From an uncultured Erysipelotrichaceae bacterium (lineage in GTDB: Bacteria; Bacillota_I; Bacilli_A; RF39; UBA660): a DNA stretch of 26,638 nt. This document shows, piece by piece, positions 22,485 through 26,638 of this stretch. Under the pieces are notes generated by a model. The model had not been told where the DNA came from, did not search any database, and saw nothing but the letters and a program-made list of their open reading frames with translations. Each line of letters begins with the position of its first letter. Position 1 is the first letter of the stretch. The DNA lies in assembly GCA_902783405.1 (NCBI GenBank), contig CACZQZ010000004.1:1-26638 (forward strand). Reading direction: 5' to 3'. The position numbers were made by a program, and so were the translations under genes.

Positions 22485-22960
22485 TATTTGTAACGTTAGG
22501 CACTCAAGATAAACCTTTTCCAAGACTGCTTGAAAAAATAGAAAAGCAAATTAAAAAAGGAAATATCAAAGAAGATGTTATTGTTCAAGCAGGATATACC
22601 AAATATGAATCAAAATATATGAAAATTCTTGGTATGATTCCTATGGAGGAATACCATAAATATATGGAAAAATGTGATTTATTAATTACACATGGTGGTG
22701 TAGGTTCTATTTTTGATGCTTTAAAATTGGGTAAAAGAATTATAGGTTGTCCTAGACTTAAAAAATATGGGGAACACTTAAATGATCATCAAATACAACT
22801 TATTGATTCCTTTTGTGAAAAAGGATATCTATTAGCTTATAATGAAGATGATGATTTATCTGAAATCCTAAAAAAAGTAAAAAAAATGAAACCTATAAAA
22901 TATAAACCAAATAACCAAAAAATGTTAGACATTATTACGAATTTTATAGAGAATAATTAA
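22481..22960 (+). CDS. PssE/Alg13-like glycosyltransferase catalytic subunit
   Basis: The soluble half of the PssD/PssE pair, 159 residues from a TTG start. TTG at 22481 is chosen over the in-frame GTG at 22472 because it gives the family's usual N-terminus (MIFVTLGTQDKPFPRLL) and lies after a G-rich site (GGGGGGTGG, 22467-22475). The start codon overlaps the stop of pssD-like in TTGA, so production of the two subunits is likely coupled. LLITHGGVGSIFDAL near residue 70 and the HLNDHQ segment match the GT28 C-terminal nucleotide-sugar site. Confidence 0.88.
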   Translation: MIFVTLGTQDKPFPRLLEKIEKQIKKGNIKEDVIVQAGYTKYESKYMKILGMIPMEEYHKYMEKCDLLITHGGVGSIFDALKLGKRIIGCPRLKKYGEHLNDHQIQLIDSFCEKGYLLAYNEDDDLSEILKKVKKMKPIKYKPNNQKMLDIITNFIENN

Positions 22961-22970
22961 AGGAGAGTTT

Positions 22971-24212
22971 ATGAAAAAGAGAAGACTAAAAAAGAGTGCT
23001 GTTATTATTTTAATTATATTTTTATTATTTATTTTCTTAATCATTGGATTATTTTTACTAAAACCATGGAAAAGGGGATCATCTAAAGAAACAAAAGATA
23101 CAAAACAAATAAAAGAAAAGTATAATGCAAAAGATTATTACACAGAATTTGCAAGTATAAAAGAAGACACAAAACTTTATAAGTATGAAAATAAAAAATA
23201 CATAGATGCAGGTACTATTTATAAAGATGCTAAAATATCATTAGAAGAATCTAAAGATAAATATTTTAAAATAAAAAATAGTGATTATTATGTTTACTAT
23301 GATTCCTTTATTAAATCAGAAGAAAAACAAAAAGATAAATCATATGAAAGATGGGTTCCATATAATGAAAATATAGAAGGAGAAAACTTGACATTATCAC
23401 AAGATGATAAAAAATTATTAACTATAAAAGAAAAGTTAAGTTTACCAATTTATAGAAAAACAGAAGATAAAAACTATGTTTTATATAAAGAAGAATTATA
23501 TGAAATAAAAAAAGATGAAGGAAATATAACCGAAAAACAAAATTCAGATACTTCTTTAGCAAGTAGTGTTGCTGTTTTAAATTATCACTTTTTCTATGAT
23601 CCTGAAAAAGGAGAAAAATGCGATCAAATTATTTGTCATACCAAAAAACAATTTATATCACATTTAGATTATTTAAAAGAAAATAATTATACTGCATTAA
23701 CAGCAGAAGATTTAAAATTATTCTTAAAGAAAGAAATCAATGTCCCTAAAACAAGTTTAGTAATTACTATAGATGATGGTTATCTAGCTGAGCTTGGTGT
23801 AGAACTTTTAAATGAATATAAAATGCATGGAACTTTATTTTTAATAACTTCATGGTATCATCCAAGTGATTTTAAAAATGAATATGTAAAATTAGAATCT
23901 CATTCACATGATATGCATAATACTGGTGTTTGTCCTAAAGGACAAGGTGGAGCAATTCAGTGTTGGCCTGATGATAAAATTTTAAATGATTTAAAAACCA
24001 GTCAAAATGAACTTGGCGAATCTAAAGTTTTTTGCTTCCCATTTTATGAATATAATAATCATTCAATAGAACTTTTAAAACAAGCTGGATTTGAAATGGC
24101 TTTTGTAGGTGGAAATAAAAAGGCTTCTCCTGGCGTAGATTTATTTCAAATTCCAAGATATGTTATTGGTAGTGATACGACTTTAGAAGATTTTAAAAGA
24201 AAAATTAATTAA
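22971..24212 (+). CDS. membrane-anchored polysaccharide deacetylase, IcaB/PgaB-like
   Basis: A 413-residue protein. Residues 9-32 form one hydrophobic segment after a basic start (signal anchor), putting the rest outside the membrane. Residues about 45-190 are Lys/Glu-rich with two short repeats resembling SH3-like units. The NodB-type domain covers about 200-413: TIDDG with D268-D269 (motif 1) and SHSHDMH with H311 and H316 (motif 2), which matches the SHTYDLH of IcaB/PgaB better than the HSxxH of peptidoglycan deacetylases. It probably de-N-acetylates the polysaccharide made by this cluster. The terminator after it ends the operon. Confidence 0.87.
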   Translation: MKKRRLKKSAVIILIIFLLFIFLIIGLFLLKPWKRGSSKETKDTKQIKEKYNAKDYYTEFASIKEDTKLYKYENKKYIDAGTIYKDAKISLEESKDKYFKIKNSDYYVYYDSFIKSEEKQKDKSYERWVPYNENIEGENLTLSQDDKKLLTIKEKLSLPIYRKTEDKNYVLYKEELYEIKKDEGNITEKQNSDTSLASSVAVLNYHFFYDPEKGEKCDQIICHTKKQFISHLDYLKENNYTALTAEDLKLFLKKEINVPKTSLVITIDDGYLAELGVELLNEYKMHGTLFLITSWYHPSDFKNEYVKLESHSHDMHNTGVCPKGQGGAIQCWPDDKILNDLKTSQNELGESKVFCFPFYEYNNHSIELLKQAGFEMAFVGGNKKASPGVDLFQIPRYVIGSDTTLEDFKRKIN

Positions 24213-24215
24213 AAG

Positions 24216-24240
24216 TTGAGTAAATTTTACTCAATTTTTT
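24216..24240 (+). terminator. intrinsic terminator after the deacetylase gene
   Basis: TTGAGTA/TACTCAA 7-bp stem with an AATTT loop and a T run; it closes the operon from 20095. Confidence 0.85.
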
Positions 24241-24304
24241 GTATTATATAATTGTAAATGAATAAAAAAGTAAAGAAAAATATAACAAATTCTTTTTGTT
24301 GTGA

Positions 24305-24310
24305 TATAAT
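24305..24310 (+). promoter_or_regulatory. -10 box for the phosphodiesterase gene
   Basis: Perfect TATAAT (24305-24310). The expected -35 position (24282-24287, ATAACA) matches poorly. Confidence 0.45.
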
Positions 24311-24346
24311 AGTTTGGTGCAAAGACGTAAAATGGAGTGAGGCAGT

Positions 24347-26116
24347 ATGGTGTTTAGAAAGAATATGTTTCAACTATTAAAATATAATATAAAAACTTTA
24401 GTAGCGTTTGAAGTAATTTATAAGACAATAACGTTATTATTGTTTATTTTTATTTCAGTGAATGGTTTTAATTTAACTTTACAACATACTGGAGATTACT
24501 ATCTTTCGATTCAAAACTTAAATTCTGTTATTCAAAGTAATGAAGCTTTTTTATATTTTTTAGTTTTATTTGTTTTCATTATTTTAACAGAAATTTATCA
24601 TACTACAGCTCTTATTCTTTTGTTTGATTCTTCGTACCAAAGAGAAAAAATGAAATTAAAAAATCTTTTCTTAATTACTAATGTTAAATGTCTACAGCTA
24701 CTTAATTTAAAAAATATTCTGTTTTGTATTTTATTTTTATTTATTTTAATTTACTGTAAATTTAATCATGCCGAATATTTATTATATATTATAAATATAT
24801 TTCAAAAGTATAAGTTCATATTTTATATTATATTTTTTGTTTTAATTGCATTTCTATTAAAAAGAAAATATATATTTCATTTTATTCTTCTTGAAGATAT
24901 GCGATTTAATAAATCAAAGAAAAATAGTATAAAACTTACAAAATATCATTTTACAGAAGATTTATTCTCTTTATTTTTAACATTTTTATTTATTATTATT
25001 TTGTTTTATATTATGTATATATTAACATATCATTATTTGAATATTCCAAAAGTGTTAGATAATTTAAGTATCACTATAATCTGGTGTATTATTCTTATTG
25101 CTATAACTATTTTTTTAAGTTTATCAAAGATTTTATATTACCTAACTATTGGTACTTTATTTTATAAGCAAAAAATTGAAAAAGGAGACTTAGTTGATAT
25201 CAATACATATGAAGATATTACAAGTCATAAAGCATATAAACTATTTATAGGTGTATTATTTTTAATTGTTATTTTTATTACTATTAAATCAGCAGATTAT
25301 ACTTATCAAATTATGGAAGGAAACGTTAATTTTCAAACAGAACATATAAATAGAGTAGAAGTTACAGCACATCGTGGAGCAAGCTTGGATTATCCAGAAA
25401 ATACCATGAGTGCCTTTAAAGGGGCAAAAAAATTAGGGGCTGAATGGATTGAACTTGATGTACAACAAACCAAAGATGGTAAAATCATTGTATTTCATGA
25501 TGGTGAATTCACTAGAGTTTCTGGGGTGGATACAAGACCACTGGAAGTTCCATATCATGTTATTAAACGTTATGATGCAGGAAGATATTTTGATAAAAAA
25601 TTTGACGGAGAAAAAATCCCATTACTCGAAGATGTAATTTTATTTGCAAAAAATAATAATATGAAATTAATTATTGAATTAAAAACATATAACAAAAATG
25701 AAGACTTTGAAAAAAAAGTTCTTGATATAATTAAAACATACGAATATGAAAAAAAATGTATTATAGCGTCTGGCTCATATGAATCTTTAGAAAAAGTTAA
25801 AAATATAAGTAGTGAAATAAAAACATATTATATTAGTTATGAAGTAGATGATGAATTTATAAATTCAAGTAATATTGATGGCTTTTGTGTGGAAAACTCT
25901 GTTATAGATGAAACTCTTGTAAATAAAATACATAATTTGGATAAAAAAATATGGACATGGACTGTTGATTCAGAAGAAACTCTTAATCACATGATTGATT
26001 TAAAAGTGGATAATATAATTACAAATGATATTACATTAACTAATAGAATTTTAAAAGAAAAAAAAGTAAATGATAGAAAAAAAGAATCTGAAATCACTAA
26101 AAAAATATTTCAATAA
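24347..26116 (+). CDS. membrane-domain glycerophosphodiester phosphodiesterase
   Basis: A 589-residue protein. Residues 10-320 are a multi-helix membrane domain of the kind found N-terminal to Firmicutes GDPD proteins. The GDPD TIM barrel covers 338-570: HRGASLDYPENT with H342, IELDV with E369 and D371, and FHDG with H384, the catalytic and metal-binding residues. WTWTVDSEE near residue 540 is the usual C-terminal signature. The catalytic domain is presumably outside the cell, hydrolysing glycerophosphodiesters or glycerol-phosphate polymers such as lipoteichoic or wall teichoic acid. Its place between glycan genes and a TagH-like transporter supports that. There is no clear terminator after it. 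The C-terminal tail is basic. Confidence 0.9.
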   Translation: MVFRKNMFQLLKYNIKTLVAFEVIYKTITLLLFIFISVNGFNLTLQHTGDYYLSIQNLNSVIQSNEAFLYFLVLFVFIILTEIYHTTALILLFDSSYQREKMKLKNLFLITNVKCLQLLNLKNILFCILFLFILIYCKFNHAEYLLYIINIFQKYKFIFYIIFFVLIAFLLKRKYIFHFILLEDMRFNKSKKNSIKLTKYHFTEDLFSLFLTFLFIIILFYIMYILTYHYLNIPKVLDNLSITIIWCIILIAITIFLSLSKILYYLTIGTLFYKQKIEKGDLVDINTYEDITSHKAYKLFIGVLFLIVIFITIKSADYTYQIMEGNVNFQTEHINRVEVTAHRGASLDYPENTMSAFKGAKKLGAEWIELDVQQTKDGKIIVFHDGEFTRVSGVDTRPLEVPYHVIKRYDAGRYFDKKFDGEKIPLLEDVILFAKNNNMKLIIELKTYNKNEDFEKKVLDIIKTYEYEKKCIIASGSYESLEKVKNISSEIKTYYISYEVDDEFINSSNIDGFCVENSVIDETLVNKIHNLDKKIWTWTVDSEETLNHMIDLKVDNIITNDITLTNRILKEKKVNDRKKESEITKKIFQ

Positions 26117-26160
26117 TTATATAATAAAAAAGATAATTCAATTATATTCACTATGAAAGT

Positions 26161-26189
26161 TTGGATTTTTCTTTTTTTTTTGATATAAT
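26161..26189 (+). promoter_or_regulatory. promoter for the polysaccharide-export ABC gene
   Basis: TTGGAT (26161-26166), 17-base spacer, extended -10 TG-A-TATAAT (26181-26189). Confidence 0.75.
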
Positions 26190-26207
26190 ATTTCTGGAAG
26201 GTGACGT

Positions 26208-26638
26208 ATGAAAAAATCAGAAAATGCTATTATCGTTGAAGATGTGTATAAAGATTTTAAAATATACTATGATAAAGCAAATAGTTTAAAAGAAAAATTG
26301 ATTTTTTGGAATAGAAATCAAAATGAAAAATTACATATTTTAAAAGGAATAAATTTAGAGATAAAGCAAGGAGAAACTGTTGGATTAATTGGAACAAATG
26401 GTAGTGGAAAAAGTACCTTGTTAAAATTAATGACAAAGATAATTTATCCAAACAAAGGAAAAATCACTGTTAATGGTAAATTAGCATCACTTCTAGAATT
26501 AGGTGCAGGTTTTCATCCCGATTTTTCAGGTAGAGAAAACATTTATTTCAATGCTTCTATTTTTGGAATGACGAAAAAAGAAATTGATAATAGATTAGAA
26601 AAAATTATCAAATTCTCAGAATTAGAGGAATTTATTGA
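26208..26638 (+). CDS. TagH/Wzt-like ATPase of a polysaccharide ABC exporter (partial)
   Basis: The first 143 residues of an ATP-binding subunit; the gene runs off the window end. GGAAGGTGA precedes the start. Walker A is GTNGSGKST (62-70). The stretch LLELGAGFHPDFSGRENI (95-112) is the variant Q-loop region typical of TagH, Wzt and related exporters of teichoic acid or O-polysaccharide, distinct from ordinary importers. The signature motif, Walker B and any C-terminal carbohydrate-binding domain lie outside the window. With the glycosyltransferases upstream, it likely exports their product across the membrane together with a permease encoded nearby. Confidence 0.9.
   Translation, partial: MKKSENAIIVEDVYKDFKIYYDKANSLKEKLIFWNRNQNEKLHILKGINLEIKQGETVGLIGTNGSGKSTLLKLMTKIIYPNKGKITVNGKLASLLELGAGFHPDFSGRENIYFNASIFGMTKKEIDNRLEKIIKFSELEEFI

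Noticed and set aside
26117..26160. Terminator after the phosphodiesterase gene
   Set aside because: The AT-rich sequence has no stable stem with an adjacent T run.
1..26638. Mycoplasma-type genetic code
   Set aside because: TGA serves as a stop (for example at 5866-5868 and 22482-22484) and conserved Trp positions use TGG.
1..26638. tRNA genes, CRISPR arrays and insertion sequences
   Set aside because: No cloverleaf-like segments, spaced direct repeats, transposase genes or terminal inverted repeats were seen in the gaps.

Overview
The window is AT-rich bacterial DNA (roughly a quarter G+C by eye) with densely packed, short-spaced genes, strong AGGAGG-type ribosome binding sites and many U-tailed intrinsic terminators. 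TGA is used as a stop and Trp is encoded by TGG, so the genetic code is standard and the cell is not a Mycoplasma or Spiroplasma. The gene set fits a low-GC Bacillota, perhaps a Bacilli/Erysipelotrichia-type or related uncultured gut lineage. The lineage is inference.

Layout. (1) 1-3828 is a translation and stress block: a small unknown gene, a ThrRS without its TGS domain, and a short Rel/SpoT homologue (HD, synthetase and TGS domains only) preceded by a strong promoter, a 21-codon leader ORF and a terminator. (2) 3885-7051 holds a divergent second TrpRS-like protein of the archaeal/eukaryal type, translationally coupled to a HAD phosphatase, then a canonical trpS with its own promoter. (3) 7063-9271 on the minus strand holds an overlapping pair: a PF14907-like nucleotidyltransferase followed by an HPr-kinase-like P-loop protein. 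(4) 9421-12079 runs divergently from that pair: an aldo/keto reductase overlapping a two-domain fusion of a HAD phosphatase with a TrpD-like phosphoribosyltransferase. (5) 12197-13275 holds three small unknown ORFs, two of which look like remote paralogues. (6) 13462-17215 holds a long acyl-CoA-synthetase-like ANL enzyme and a hybrid histidine kinase. (7) 17380-20011 holds gltX followed directly by a phosphoribosyltransferase-HAD fusion. (8) 20095-26638 is a cell-surface glycopolymer cluster: two tandem GT2 glycosyltransferases, an Alg14/Alg13-like split glycosyltransferase (PssD/PssE type), a membrane-anchored IcaB/PgaB-like deacetylase, a membrane-domain glycerophosphodiester phosphodiesterase, and the start of a TagH/Wzt-type polysaccharide-export ATPase cut by the window end.

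How the parts may work together. Region 8 reads as synthesis, modification and export of a surface polysaccharide or teichoic-acid-like polymer. Regions 2-4 are accessory in character: a spare synthetase, two HAD phosphatases, a nucleotidyltransferase, a kinase-like protein, a reductase and a PRPP-type transferase, with no recognisable core enzyme or precursor peptide. They could be parts of a small-molecule or peptide-modification pathway, but that is inference. The best-supported unusual features are the leader-peptide attenuator in front of the Rel homologue, that protein's missing C-terminal half and altered synthetase glutamate, and the HAD/TrpD-like fusion with an internal ribosome binding site. 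No tRNA, rRNA, CRISPR array or insertion sequence was seen, and no gap without a gene exceeds 300 bases.
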